A stretch of DNA of 55,000 nucleotides from Chromera velia (Eukaryota; Sar; Chromeraceae), in NCBI GenBank assembly GCA_018398765.1, contig JAHBMJ010000399.1, positions 1 to 55,000 on the forward strand, given 5' to 3'. The notes under the pieces were generated by a model. The model made no database searches. It was not told where the DNA came from and saw nothing but the letters and a program-made list of their open reading frames with translations. Positions 21,500 through 35,100 of this stretch are shown one piece after another. A program made the position numbers and the translations under genes. Each line of letters starts with the position of its first letter. Position 1 is the first letter of the stretch.

Positions 21500-23083
21500 T
21501 TTTGTACTAGATTCAGACAGCTCAAATGCCGAGAGAGGGAAAAAAATAATCTTCGACCTTTCAGACTTTAAAACTGACTCTTTGCATCCGGGTTGGAGAG
21601 TGATTCAGTCACATCGGATCTTGACTTGGGGGCTGACCGCAATCCAAAAATAAACCGTAGGGAAGCGACAATTAGCAAACTCTGACAGCCTAGGGCTCCA
21701 GTGACAGCAAATGATAGCAAGGAAATGCATTGAATGAGAGGACGGATCAGATCATACTGACAGTCACTCGTCGTCGTCGATCGAAGAAGTCCTCCGTGCA
21801 AAGAATCGCAAAGATGCATGTTTGAAGAAGATCGCCGCGATCGCGGAGACGCGATGCCCTGTAAGTTCTGACTTGCATGCATATGAGCGTTTTTGTGCGA
21901 CGTTTTGGAAATGCGCAAAGCGCGCGAAAACCCGGCCGCGGGGCCTATTATGATTTTTCCCTGCAGCCATGCATGCAGGCTCCGGCCGAAAATGGCCATG
22001 CAAAACGTGCATGCCATGTGCATGCCATGCAGGCAAGCAGTAAAAAAAAAATGCATGTTAATTGCACTGCAAATAACACCGCGACAGCGTCTCACGACTG
22101 CTTGCTGTTTAGTAGAAGTTTCTCTTCTGCCATGAAGAACAGCCATCAGCAGCCGATGAAAGGGAGGCTTGTGGTGCAGCATGGTGGAAATATTTAACGC
22201 TCGATGGTATTTCTGAGCTCGCAGCTGTCTCCATACTGCTAAGATCGAGTCGCAAGCCACTTAGGCAGCCGCCGTCTCTTGACTAAAGATCTGTGCGTCA
22301 GGAGACGTCTCTGCTTTCCTCTGCTTTTCTTTCTGTTTTTCTGCCTTCTGACTGCATTACTTTTTCGTTTTGAGCTGCCTGGAGCTTTTGAGGGCCCTCG
22401 CTGGTGGCCCTGGTGGACAGCAGGTGGCGATTCTACTGAGGAAGGGCGTACAAAGTCTCTAGAGGAGCATATTTTCTTCCGGTTCTCTATGCACAGCGCA
22501 GCAAGCCGGTAGATCTCTCAAATCAGTCTGTCCGTACAACACTTCAAAGGGTGAAATGATGCACGAGAGTTGCGACAAGGGCGAGAAAGAGTCCAGCCAC
22601 CACAGGCTTATCCCGAAAAGAATCGCATTTGACAAAGGAACTTACTTAGAGAAGGTCAGAGACAGAGGGGCTAGCTGAGTGGAGTGAGGAGACAGGTCGA
22701 TTTTCTTTCAGCCGTCTCGCAGGATGTTCTTTTCTTTTCCTCTCACTCCCTGTCCTTTGCTTCTCCTATCTGTCTCCTCTCTGAACTGTTAATTCTCTTA
22801 TCGATTTTCTCTTCTCGCATTTTGCTGCTGAGCCCTAGCTCTCATTTTTTGCTTTGTCTGCTTGCGGAGTAGAAAGACGTAGAGCGTTGAAACACAGACA
22901 GTCGAGAAGACTGCACAACTTAGAGTCGAAAAGAGCGCTCGCTGTCTGTCCTGTGCTTTGGATTCAAAATTTTTGGTTCTTTCTTTCTGCCCTTTCCCAT
23001 ACACTCTCCGATTCGTAAGAGGATCAAACCCTTTCCCCACCCTTGTCTCAACTTCTTCTTAACGTCCCCTGATCCCTTTCCTG
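21500..23083. other. Divergent intergenic region, likely promoters for the minus caspase/ankyrin gene and plus gene at 23084
   Basis: No supported coding exon. Between 21840 and 22060 there are several ATGCATGC-type palindromes and CATGCA words, and a CGATCGCGGAGACGCG patch. From 22280 the plus strand is pyrimidine-rich. No TATA box can be assigned with confidence. Confidence 0.45.
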
Positions 23084-26000
23084 TTGCTCCCTCCATACAC
23101 GCACCTACTCGCTCGACCGCACTCTTCTCTTTCCTCCTCCTCTCCTTCTATTCAGATTCGTTTCCAGACGCACAGAGAGTACGTGGAGGCTTCTGCACCC
23201 CCTCCGTGCCCTCCACGAACGTCCCAGAGCGTCCCTGCGCTGAGGAGCAGGGAAAGGAACAAACACCAGGAACGGGGCCCCGGCACGACTGCCGCCTCTG
23301 TCTCCGTCTGCCTGGGTCCAGGTCCTGACCCGAACAATCACCTTGTCGGCCTGAATCTCCCACCGCTGCACAGAGAATCTTCCCCCTCAGCGTGCAAGGA
23401 GACGGAGACGGAGGGCGGTTGCTGTGAGAAAGAGAAAAGAGGAAAACCAGGCAAGGCCCCAGCCCCCCAACCTTCACAATTCCCCGATAGAGACAGAGAA
23501 AGAGAAAGAGACAAAGAGGACGTACCCAATCCGGGTTCTCTCCTCCACCACACGACGGACTGTCCAAGAAAGAGATGCTATTTCGGAACCACAAAGGGAG
23601 GGGGTCAGTCGCATGCATTCATTTTCATACAGGATTCTTTTTGTGTGTAAAAATGAATGCACGGAACCACAAAGGGAGGGGGGGATGAAGGGAGGGAGAG
23701 AGAGGCAACAGAGAAGCGCACTTGTTCGACTAAGAAGTGAAGGGAAAGACAGACGGATGGAATGAGTCACTGACTCGGCTGATTGTAGGTTCCCCTGTCC
23801 GTATCTCTTTTCTTCCTCGTCGCTTTCGCGCTTTGTGTATGTATGCGTATCCACATTGAGTCCGTTCTCAGGATGCGTTGAGATGCTCTAGATGTCTTTC
23901 TCGCTTTTCTTTCGTTTCGCCCTGTGCTGCTGTGCTGTGCGATGATTTGTGTAATTGATCCCTCCATCGTGTGATTGCTGTATGCGCACGTGTTTGTTTC
24001 GACTGCAGGGTGCAACAAGACCTTGTGGGGATTTCGGCAAGAAGGAATCAGATTCCTTTTAGATCTCCAAAAGAATTTCCCCTCTCTGTCCGCACCTCCA
24101 CGAGGGGAGGATGGGGGAAGGGAGGATCCTTCCTCCTCCTCTTTGTTGTCTTTTTTGTCTTCGGAGGAAGAAGACGGAGCAGTGGCTGGTGGTGCCGCTC
24201 TCCGGGCTCAGGCCGGCTGTCCGACTGTGGAGGGGACGAAGAAGGAGAGGGGATGGGGGAATGAAGGGAAATGGAATCTGAATACGTGCATGTGCTGCCA
24301 TCTGTGCGGACCTCGGAGAGGGAAAAAACATGAGGACTTTTTATGGCATCTCTTTGTCAGTCAGTCAGTCTCCCTCCCTCCCTCTTTCTTTCTTTCTTTC
24401 TTCCTTTCTTTCTCTCTCTCTCTCCCTCTCTTTTTCTCTTCATTCGCCCGCTCACTGTCTTTCTGGGAGCTCTTCCGAGCTAATCTCTTCTTTTTCAGTG
24501 TCCTCTTCGTCCCGTTGGAAGGAAAGAATGCCCCCCCCATTTGTTCGTCAAACTTGTGCTGCCCACTTTTCAGTCTCTTCGATAGGCTCTCTGCTGTGTG
24601 TCTGCTGCATGCATGCAAGTAAGAACCCTTCCCCTCCCCTGTCCCCTGCCTGCAGAGCCGGATTCTCCAGAAGAAGGCGAACAACAGCAACAAGACGACC
24701 GACCTCAGGGCAGCAGCAAAGGAGAGAGACAGGAGAGGGATCAGGAAACCATCCGGCCTCAACCTCTCTCTTCTCTCTGCACTAGCTCTTGACTTCTGTA
24801 TTTCTCACTCGGGTCCCACCCACACGGTAACTTCCAATTCAAACACCAACCCCCTTCCCTGTCCCCTGCCCTCCAACCAACCAAAGGAATCGAACCAGAC
24901 AGCAGAGCCACAAATCCCGACACGTCCCCCCTCGCATTCGGTCTCCGTCTCCTGCACCACCACCAGCACCACTGCGAGCTCCGTCATCTCATCTCCACAC
25001 CACCGCAACACCCCACAAGGACCGCCCAACCTAGTACCGCGACAGACGATGAACACAGAGGGTCCAAGACATCTCCTCACACAAAACCGAAACGCCCTCA
25101 CTCCCTCTGCATCTGCCCTCGCTGTGCGTTCACCCCATTCGCACTCCACACCCACCAACGAGAGCCCCATGATCGCCCTCAACCGTTCAGTAACTTTCTC
25201 GGGGGCATTCCCTAGTCTCCCGCCTCCACCCCCCCCTCCTCCCCCTCCACCCCCCACCCCACCCCCCCAACATCAGATCCCTTCACAGCAACAGCAGGAT
25301 ATCCGCCCCCCCCTACGCCTCCCCATCTGTGCCCACTCGCACTCCCGCAAGAATCCAGAGAGAGACGCCTGGCACGCAGAAGGTCCACATTTTCCTCATC
25401 CCGACAGCAGCTGGACACGCAACTTCCCCCCCACCCCCTACTGCAACACCACCACCGCCACAGCTGCAACCACAGCGACGTCCTCCCCCCACTGCACAAG
25501 TCCCTCCGCTTCCTCTCACCCAAATAACCCAAGTCGCCAATTTGAGGGTTTCTCCTCATCCTCCAGGTCCAGATTCACCACCGGCCTGCCGTCTCCTCCA
25601 TCCCCTTCCCAGACCCCCCCCGGGCCCTCTGCCTGCGCCCCCCCGCGTACATTTTTCGCCTCTTGCTCTCCTGACTCGATTGAGAAGGAGAAGAGCGGGG
25701 GGGTGGGGAGATCCGCTTATCAGCAGACAGACGCCCGAGGAGGGGGGGGGGCTGAGAGAGAGAGGGGCGGTGTCGGGTGCCCGTCCGGGGCCGTGGCAGG
25801 TGCCAGGTCGGATGGCGGCACACCTGTGGGGGGTGTCTCTGGTTGTTGGCAGCAGGGCCCGGCTACAAACTCGGGGAACACGAATGGGGGCGTTTCAACT
25901 AGAAGCGCCTCGTCGTCCGGTTCGTCTTCTTCTTGTTCTTCTTCCTGCTGTCTGTCCTCCGTCTCTACCCAGGGAGGCTTTGTCAACGCCCCAATGGAGG

Positions 26001-26950
26001 GGGGATTGTTTGGAGGGGGCAGAGAGGTCGGGGGGGTGCCGAGTCCAGGAAGAGGGCCCGAGGCGGGTTTGGACGGGAAGGCAGAGGGAGGGGGGAGGGT
26101 GAATATCCAATCCTCCTCCCTCTCTCTGTCCATGTCCCTCCCGCCCCCCAGATGTGAACCTGAGTGGCACTCGGATGCTCTGGAAAGCCTTCCTCCTCTC
26201 CCTCCGGCAGCAGCCTCCATTTCAACAGCTGGGATGGGGATGAGCAATCACCCGCAGAGAGTGCGAACAGCAGGGGAGAGGGAAGGAGGGAGGAGGACTT
26301 TGCAAAAAGAAACAGTGGAGGAACGGGAGAGGGGAAAGGGGCAGGGGGTAGTTGAGGGGCCCGGTGGAATATTTTTTATGCGAGGACGGAGTATGTCCGT
26401 GTCGTTTCCTCCGCCTTCTCCTCCTGGGCCTGTAGGCGAAGGGGGGGGACTAGACTTTAGAGGAGGGAGGGGGCTGAGGGAGGAGACGGGAAACGATTTT
26501 GTCTCCGTCTCTTCGTCCCTTCATCACCATCAGGGCCGTCAGGCAGGAGGGGGGAGAGACAGAGAGAGAGACAGAGAGGGGCATGTGCATAGAACAGGGA
26601 GAAGAGCAAAGAAAGAGAGAGAACCGAAGGCAGATCAGGGGAGAGAGAGAGATCGAGGCTCTGAGGGGGAATCTAAATGTATGCCCACCCTCTCCCCCCC
26701 TCCTCCTCCCCCCCCGTCTCTTCCCACCCGCTCTTCCTCCACTGGAGTCGTTCCTTCTTTCTGTCCTTCGGCTTCTGCTTCGGTTGAAGGAGAGAAAGAA
26801 AAGAGGAAGACAGAGCGAGAGAAGGAGAAGGAACCAGAGAAGGATGGGTTTTCGCTTATGGACGGGAAACTCTTCGGGGTCTTCCAAGCTTGGAGAGAGG
26901 GCGGAGAGGAGAGAGGGGACGAGGGGAGAGGAGTTTTCAGTCTTTTCTGA
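23084..26950 (+). CDS. Unrecognised Ser/Pro/Gly-rich low-complexity protein
   Basis: The model uses 23084-23603, 24009-24355 and 24656-26950, which join in frame (phase 1, then phase 0) to about 1053 residues. The start is uncertain: an acceptor-like CTATTCAG at 23155 could instead begin an internal exon. Exon 2 holds GCNKTLWGFRQEGIRFLLDLQKNF and ends with CMCCHLCGPRRGKKHEDFLWHL, a Cys/His cluster (C-x-CCxxC then H-x5-H) that could bind zinc. The last exon is 765 codons without a stop: a Ser/Thr/Asn/Pro-rich part, a run of about 12 Pro (near 25220), Ser and Gly runs, and a final Arg/Glu/Lys-rich part (RDRERDRE, KEKRKTEREKEKEPEK). I recognise no family. A disordered regulatory or RNA-associated protein would fit the composition, but that is a guess. 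Confidence 0.45.
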
Positions 26951-27913
26951 TGGTTCTATCTGACCAGGTGTTTGTTGTGCTGTTGATGCATGCCCGTGCT
27001 GATGCGGAAAAGGCATAGACAAACAAACACGCAGTGTGAAAGCTTTACAAGCACGAGGTGGAGTTGGAGCTGAAAAGCAGAGAGAGGGGAAAGACATCCG
27101 AGTAGAGTCAGTCAAATCGAAATGAACAATTAAAGGAAGGGAGTTGGGGTACCGAGTGGGGAGGGAGGGGAGGGGAGGGGGAGAGCGGCATGCTCATGAT
27201 CTATTGGGTAATTCGACTTTTCTTTTTCTTCCCTCAATTGCGTCTGAATTAAGTCCGTTTCATTTCTTTCTTTGGTTCTTTCAAGACCTCACAAAATCTT
27301 GATCAGTTTTTCTTTCTGTGGCCCTTCAGCTCCCCTTCTCTTTCTTTCTTTCTGTCATTTTTTCCCTTGTTTTCCTTCCTTCTATCTACGTGTCTTTCGT
27401 TTTTACCTTTCGCCCATTCAGGCAGGAGTCGTGCATCCTCCTCCTCCTCCTCCTCCTGTCTTTTTCTTTTCTCTTCTCTTTTCTGTTCCGCATGTCTTCC
27501 TTTCTTTTCTTTAATCGGAGGCATTCTCGATCTGTCGACAGCCCGTCTGCCCGTCGCATTCGATTGGCTAGTTGGGAGAACCGAATCAGGAAGAGGGGAG
27601 GAATCAATCGTGGGCTGTGCTTTTATTAATATAAATCTTCTTGCGTCTTCTCTTTTGCCGGCTTATGCCATTTACATAGACAATCTGTTGTCAGGGAGAT
27701 AACAGTGCAAGATGCGACGATGTGGTGTGTGTCGATTTGAGTGGGGTACTCCGCCCTTCTCTTCTCCTCTTTAATTTTTATTCGCTTCCTTCCGGCCGTT
27801 CAAATTGGATCTCCGACAAGTTTCTTTGTACGCAAGAGCATCTTTCTTTTGGCCAGCTTCTTTCTTCCTTTTTCTGTTCGTCTAGTTTTCCACCGGTGTT
27901 TACCCCTCCCCCC

Positions 27914-27952
<39 letters not shown>

Positions 27953-30900
27953 TGTGTGTGTGTGTGTGTGTGAGTGTATGAGTATGAGTGTATGAGTATG
28001 AGTGGGTGAGTGAGTGTGAGTGTAAAATTGTACGTTCATTCGTTCCTGTCGCCTGTATCCTCGCCAGTCTCCTCCACTCGTCCCTGCCCTCATTCGTCCA
28101 TTCCCTCCACTCCCCTTCGGATGTTTCCCCTGCTTCATCCATCTGGCACAATTAAGAAAAATTAAAGCAACGCCTAGGCACAATGAGAGATAGAAAAGGA
28201 GCGAGCGAAAGAGAGAGAGAAAGAGGGAGAAAGAGAGAGAGAGAGAGACGTAATATGGAAAGGGACTGAAGCAAGCGGCCCCTCCCTCTAACAAATGAAT
28301 GAATCAATCAATCAATGTGGAAGAACAATTAAAAGAAACTCGATTTGCCTACCTTCTCGGTTGGACCTGCAACCCTGCATGCCGTCACAGCACCTTTCTT
28401 TCTCTCTTTGAATTGAACTCGTCCCTCCCTTCCTCCCTTCCTTCCTTCTTTTACTCGTCTTCTTCTCCTCCCTTTTTCAGGAGACGGGCCTTTCGAAGCA
28501 TCGATCGATCACTCGATTGGCTCGCGGAAAAGGGGGATTGGGGAATTTGAATCGAACCATACATATGATTGTCGCGATCTTCTTTCCGGCAGAGGGGAAG
28601 AGAAATTGTGTTTTTGATCCTTTCTGCAGAGGGTCAGAAGATGCCGATGAAATTCGTCTCTCTGTCTTCCCTCCTCTCCATGTATCTGCATCTCTCTCTC
28701 TCTCTCTCTGTGTCTGTGTGTCTGTGTGTGTGTGTGTGTTTCTCTCTTTGTATGCGTGCATTCGCATGTGTGCTCTCCTGTCTCTCTCTCTGTCTCTGTG
28801 CCTTCATTGATGTCCGCGCGCGTGTTTTCCCTCTCCCTGTTTGTCTGCGAACAAAATGGTGTCTCTTTCTCTCCGGGTGTGTGTGCGTGTGTCGGGACAG
28901 ACAAAAAGAAACCAAAAAAGAGGAGGAGAAAAACCAGCGAAGCACTGCAGAGGGACGGGTCTCATCTCTCTCGATCGTGTCTCTCTCATTCATTCATGCA
29001 CCAGACCTTGCTGCCTGCCTGCCTGCCCTGGCGCTGTCTGCTGGCATGTTCTCTTAGTGGACAGGGGGGGGGTGAGACGTATCTTTTAACCATCACATGC
29101 AAATATGTGTTCTTCAATTCGATCGAACTTTTCGAAGAGGCGGAGAAAGTCCGCAAGGAGGGCTTTTCTTACAGGCTCCACTGAGCGATGGGCCGGTCTG
29201 CTGAAGAGCCTGCGTCCTAGCTCTCTCGCCTCACCTGTCTGTCTGTCTGTCTGTCTACCTGGCTTGAAGCAAAACCGACCAGAACAGGAAGGGATTTGTT
29301 TGTTTGTTTGATTCTTTTTCGATCGATCGATCGATCGATCAGGGATCAACGGAGAACGTCTCGACTGAAAAAGGGAAGGGATGTCGGACGCAGACGGGCA
29401 GGGCAGAAAAATCGCTACATACAAAAGTGTAAATTGGCCTGACTGCCTTGCAGCTGTTGATTGTCTCTCAATTGATTCACTGCGAGAGATGAGCAAAAGG
29501 GAGGAATACAGTAGTAGAACAGAAAAGGACAGAATCAATCAAATGTGCAAGAGATCAGTTGCCTTTCCTTCAGCACCTTGTTTCCTCTTTCTTTCTCACA
29601 CACGCAGAGGCGCTCCCAAATGTTTCGATCCTTCTTCCTTGCTTGCTTTCTCTCCCTCTCTTTTTTTTCTTTCTCTCTTCTTGTTAGTGACCAGGTTTGA
29701 TTTGATAGGATTTGAGGTTTAAGGCCAGATCTGACCAGATTTCAGGTTAAATTACAGGGATCGAGAACTTCATAATTTCCCTAGTGATGAAACGGCGTAA
29801 GTGCTTGCATGCAGGCACTAAAAACCCCCTAGCTATGATCCCTTATCAATTATCTGATTTTTTTATATGCAATTTGACGGATAAAAATGTATAATTAATC
29901 TGAATATAGCTAAGCTCCGACAGCTACAGTCATTCATTCATTCATTCTCATATAATTTCTAGCCTCTCATAGCTTATGTGCCCCACGGCGAATCAAAGTT
30001 CTGCTCGTATTTTTTTAGCACAAAATCAAGGCAGGCAAGAAGGCATGCATGTACTCTTTCCCTTACGTACTTGTTGAACCAATAGAAGGAATGTCAGAAA
30101 GAAACAGAGCCGTAAGTGCACTGGAGTCGAAACGTAAGCCAGAAATGTTTCCACGGAAGCCATAATTTCTATTTATTGCTTACCTCGGCCCTTCTCTTGT
30201 AGTCCATCATCATTTATATGCACAGTCCTTTGTGTTAAAGGAGGTTACCTCCAGTTCCTTCGTACATATTGCGAAGAGGAAAGAAATGTCCTAAAAACAA
30301 CAAAAACAAGTGCTATGAGATTGCTCAACGTAATATCGATCAAGTCCATGGAACACTGGAACGCTGTAACTTTGGCAAAAGGTTGTGAGCTCACGAATGC
30401 TCATGGGCAATGCATAGATGACTTGATAGAAATGGGGTATGTAATGCACGGGTATGTAGCTATGTATTAATAGCGAGTTTGAACTTTCAGTACTGTTGAT
30501 TTCTTCGACAATTAATATATTTTTTTCCTTTTTTTGTGCTTTAGATAAAAGGAGCCAGTTAAGGATAATGATGCACTTGAGGACAATTAATGAAATGTCT
30601 GACAGATGACACCAAATAAAACTTTTTGCAATTTTTATAAAACTTTTTTTTTTTCAATGTTTTACTGTATGGTCGTTTTTGTTAGATGTAAATGCTAGGC
30701 CTGCCTAGGACTCGATCGGCGCATCATTGCATGAGGACTCATTAATTATTGAAAAAAAAAAAAAAGCGAGCTGGCGATTCGCGCCGAGCTAGTAAATGCC
30801 GGGGCCCTGGGAATTAAGTAATGGGAAGTATGGGCCGGAGACGGGATCGAATGCGTGCACGCAAGAGAAAGCTTCATTCGATCACTATCCATATCTATCC

Positions 30901-31209
30901 ATGTTTTTCTCTCCACACACACAAAAAAATATTTTCTCATTGCTTCTTGATCTCGAGTAACATGGTCTCGATCGAATATCAGACTTTCATGAGGAGTGCA
31001 GTAGATATCAGTGGACACTGGGCCACACTGTGTAGCACTGCCAAGCTCTACCACATGTTCTTTGAATAAGCTCATTGAACCCGAGCGGTCACTTCCTGAA
31101 TTTCCATGATTTTTGTGTAATAGCTAATAAAAGAACCCTCAAGAAGGCCAAAGCGATCTCTTTTCTTCTTTCGGTCCGGCATCGTTTCAGCGGATAGCTG
31201 ATAACAAAA
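26951..31209. other. Long gene-poor region, two compositional halves
   Basis: From 26951 to about 29690 the sequence is pyrimidine-rich on the plus strand, with (CT)n(GT)n tracts at 27918-27975 and 28690-28740 and (TCTG)n near 29240; the ORFs there are low complexity and none has recognisable protein features. From about 29700 to 30780 it is AT-rich with no ORF of note, ending in a poly(A) run at 30750-30763. I cannot support a gene here; a poorly conserved spliced gene around 28300-29600 cannot be excluded. Confidence 0.45.
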
Positions 31210-31445
31210 ATGTCGGGGCCGCTTCATGGCTGGTGGCAGGGAGGTAACTTCCGCTATCGGCACCGAATCAATCACATCAATCAACAGAAATGGAGGCTAG
31301 AGGTGGATGTCAGAATGTCTGCAATTCGTCTTGGTCCTGCCAACCTCGTGGTGGACGTCGTTACGGGAGCCCGAAGGAAATCTCTGGCGACTTCAGACAC
31401 GGCACCTTTTGTCTTGAAAAAACAGGAGAACCAGGCGCGTCTGAT
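31210..31445 (+). CDS. Possible first exon of the 31783-40497 gene
   Basis: An ATG at 31210 opens MSGPLHGWWQGGNFRYRHR, then a non-repetitive stretch (LGPANLVVDVVTGARRK) of about 78 codons up to a candidate donor GTAACG at 31446. The composition looks coding, unlike the surrounding pyrimidine-rich intron-like DNA. However, that donor leaves phase 2, whereas the next usable exons (31783, 32156) need phase 0, so the connection is not proven. It could be a separate small gene or a chance ORF. Confidence 0.25.
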
Positions 31446-31782
31446 GTAACGAGTGTGGCTTCTTCTGGCCCTGCATTCTCTTCTTTCTTGTCCACTGCCT
31501 TTTCTTGCCTTGTCTGTTTTTTGCAAGGGGCGCGTGTGCTTCTTCGGACGTGTTTCTTTCTGTCCTCTTCTTGTTCGTCTGTTCCCGCTGAATTCCTTCC
31601 AGAGCGCTCGCCACACGCGCACTCGTTCCTTCTCAACTGACCCGGCGATCTTCGGTTCTCGTTTTTTCTTTTTTTTTCTGTCTCTCCCTTCCTTCTCTTT
31701 TCGTGCTCGAGGGGCTTGGCATTTTTTTTCTTTCGCTCACTGGCGTCCTCCTTCTTCTGACCCCCATGTTCGGTGACTGCAG

Positions 31783-32096
31783 CAGTTGTTTGGGTACAGC
31801 TCCACCAAGGTCAGTCAGCCAGGAGAGGAGAGTCAAGGCGGTCGGTCAACCAGACAGGCATTTCCCCCCCATTCCGTGTTCTCTTCTGGCGCTATCCCTT
31901 CTCAATGCTACCGTGCCGCCGGAAGGTTCGAGTCGCGTTGCGTGCTTCCTCCTCTTTGTTGCTCTGTTCTTTTGCTCTCTGCCCCCCCCTCTGAGGCATC
32001 GCGTGGGGTTCGTTCATTTTTTTTTTCTTCTCAGACTCCACACCTCTTCCCTTTCTGCAACAGTCCTGCTCGCTAGTGTTTCTGGACGTTCGTGCG

Positions 32097-32155
<59 letters not shown>

Positions 32156-35100
32156 ATGTGTGTGCAGATACCCACCGTGAACCTGAGTGGACAGACGGAA
32201 TTCACCCTCGATACAGGTGACAGCTGCTTCTGGTACAGCATCTCGAAGAAGGTGGACAGCCAGGTGGTGGAAGTGCTGAGCCTCGCCGATCCAAGGGCCG
32301 CCTCTGTGCGGCATGGAGAGACGCACAGCGACATTTCGAAATCGGGTCTCCCTGTGGCATGTGTACAGATACCGGTAGGTCTCTCAGTGCATGATCGAGC
32401 TGAGGGAAGGGACTGCATGTGTGTGTGGGGGGGAGGGGGAAGGGTGAGAGAGAGACTTGGTTGCGGGGACTTTCAGCAGGGAGAGAAAGAACTGAGAAAG
32501 CAGAGGGAGAACCAGGGCGACAGGCCCTCACCTTCTCTCATTTTTTCTTTTTGATCAAAAGGCGGGGCGGGGCGCCCAGTGTGGGTAGAGACAGGGTGAG
32601 GCCTGGGGAAGAAAGAGGGGCCCGCCGCTGGAATGGCTGTACTTTGTAGATCATGTGGCGCCATGCACTCACTCATTTGTTTGTTCCCTCCCTCTCTTCT
32701 CTTTTTCTTAAGAACCATGCCATGTCCTTCGACCGTCGAACGAACGAGATAAGGCGATCGACCCTTTCTGAAAGTCTCCATCTTCCTTCCTTCCGTATGA
32801 CGGCATCTCCAGTCCGTCCTGCCTTCCTGCCTGCCTGCCTGCCTGCCTGTCTTACTGCCTGACTTAGTAGAGGGGCGCCGTGGTTTGGTGGAGGAGTGTG
32901 GAGGGACAGCGAAGTCGGATTGGGGGGGGGAACGAACTCGATGGTTGCACATATTTCCTTCATGCACTTTAATTAATTCTTGTTGTAACTGGTTTCTGAG
33001 CTCTTTTCTTTTCTTCCCTTTCAACGCACTCGGCTGCATAGCGGCTTTCTTCTTCTTCTTCTTCTTCTGCTTCTCAATTCCATTATCCCCCCATGCATTC
33101 CATTTGCATTGCATCTCCGGCCGCTGCATCGATCGCTGACTTTGCAGAGCCTCCGAGACCGACAGAATCTCCACACGGTGCACGCAAGGAAGAACTTCCA
33201 GACGACTCTGGTGCCTTCGTATCCTCTGACGGACCCCGAAGAAGCTCCTTCCTCTTCCTCCTCGTCCTCGGCCTCACACACCGATCATGCCGTCATCGTT
33301 GGGGGCATGGTCAAGATCAAGATCGACAGCAGTGCCCCTCATGCAGTGGGAGACAGGGAAGCCTCCTCGTCGTCGGGCTGCCTTCAGATGTCCGTGCCTC
33401 CTTCTCATCAGACAGAGAGCAGTGCACCTCTTCCTCCTGACACTCATGACCAGAAACCGGGTGGGTGTATGGTCTCTTTTCTCCGCTTCTTTTCACGACC
33501 TTTTCCGTTTTCTCTCCTGTCTTGCACTTTCTTTCTGTTTTCCAATCCCAATGAACGGAAACGAGAAAGCGATCGATGGAAAGAGAGAGAGAGAGAGAGA
33601 CTTTTCTGTCCGTCTTTGGAGATTGAAAAGCGGATTCTGTTCATCCCATCTGTTCGTTGCATGGCTCTCTCTCTTGAGCTCCTGCATTCCTAGCTCGCTC
33701 GCTCTTCGGTCTTTCCTTCCTTGTTTGACGCTCCTTCCACGTCGGTGCTTGCTTGCACATGCTTCGCATCCTTTGTGAATTTTTTCTTTCTGCCCTGCTT
33801 TACCCGACTCCTCATCGCGTGTGGCGAGCATGGCATCCCCCTCTCCCTTCCCTTCTCTTCCGCTGCCTGGTGAGGGCGATGTGTGTGCAGGCTCATGCGT
33901 TTCCTCGGGGGCAGGAGAGGGCCTGCACACCGAAGAGAGAGGGGAGGGGGGCACAGAGGAAGAGGAGGAGAAGGAGAAAGGACGGGAGGCTTAGGGGGCT
34001 GTTCACGACACCGACCTGATTTCGTTTCAACAGCTGGGGGTGGTGGTGGCAGAAGATGTGAAGGGAGAAGAAGAGGAAGGATCGGGAGAAGAAGATGTTG
34101 GAGGCGGGGAGGGTGAAGAGGAACCGTTGCCCTCTGAAGATGTTGCAATGGGGACGGGGGGGAAGACGGAATCGCAGGGACAGCAGCAGGAGGAAAGGAA
34201 GAGGGGAGGATGGAAGAAGCGCTTCTCATTCCTCTTCCAGGCGCGATGCGGTGAGTGCATGAGTGGGTGGGTCTACTTCGTTCACAATTGATGTGTCTGC
34301 ATCTATTCTCGCTTTGTCTGTTCGCCTCTCTGTCTCCCATCGCATCTTTCTTTCTCGGCCTTCTCTCGCTCGTTCCTTCGCACCGGGTTTCACGGGATAG
34401 ATACAGTCTTTCTTGACCATTCGTTCATTCATTCACTCACTCAGGCCGGTATAGCCTCTTTTGCCTGTCACCCTCTGATTGCGTCTTTCTAGATCTGCCG
34501 CAGAATCAATCTGCCTTCTTGGTACTGGCATTGAACCACTGCAGAAAGAAAGAAAGAAAGAAAGAAAGAAAAGAATTGAATGACTGAAGGTTCTCCTTCA
34601 CTGCGTGCTGAGAGAGACCCCTAAGGGCATTTTCCTTCGGCTTTATTCGACGGTTGGTTCTTCGTGTCCTTCCTCCCTCCCTCCCTATTGTCTCTGTCTC
34701 TCTCTCATTCTGTGCGTGCAGTCGCTGTCCGGACAAAACCCGAAGAAGGGACAAACCCCGAAAAACGGACAAAACCCAAAAAAGGGACAAAACCCGAAGA
34801 AGACATGCGGGAACTCTTCGCAGACATGGGCAAGCATCTCCGCCAAGGCAAGGACCTCGCGGGAGAAATCCACCCGGAGGGGCGCGACGGCCTGTTGAGA
34901 GACCTGGGTGTCCTGATGGAGGTGTGGCTGGAGGCCAAGGGAGAGAGAACTCGGGGAGGAGAGGGGGAGGGGATATGGTTCCGTGTCGAGAGTCAGGACC
35001 CCTGTGGAGACCGCTGCCTCCCCCAATACTACGAGGGCGTTTGGGAGCATGTGGACCCGTTGGAGTTGCAGTCGCCTGGCCAGGTGCCCTTCTCCGTGCA

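Noticed and set aside
21568-22260. 230-codon minus-strand ORF upstream of the caspase-like start
   Set aside because: Built largely from repeated CATGCA words; no join to the caspase exon and no recognisable domain.
31915-31945. tRNA T-arm-like GGTTCGAGTC
   Set aside because: No matching acceptor, D or anticodon arms around it.
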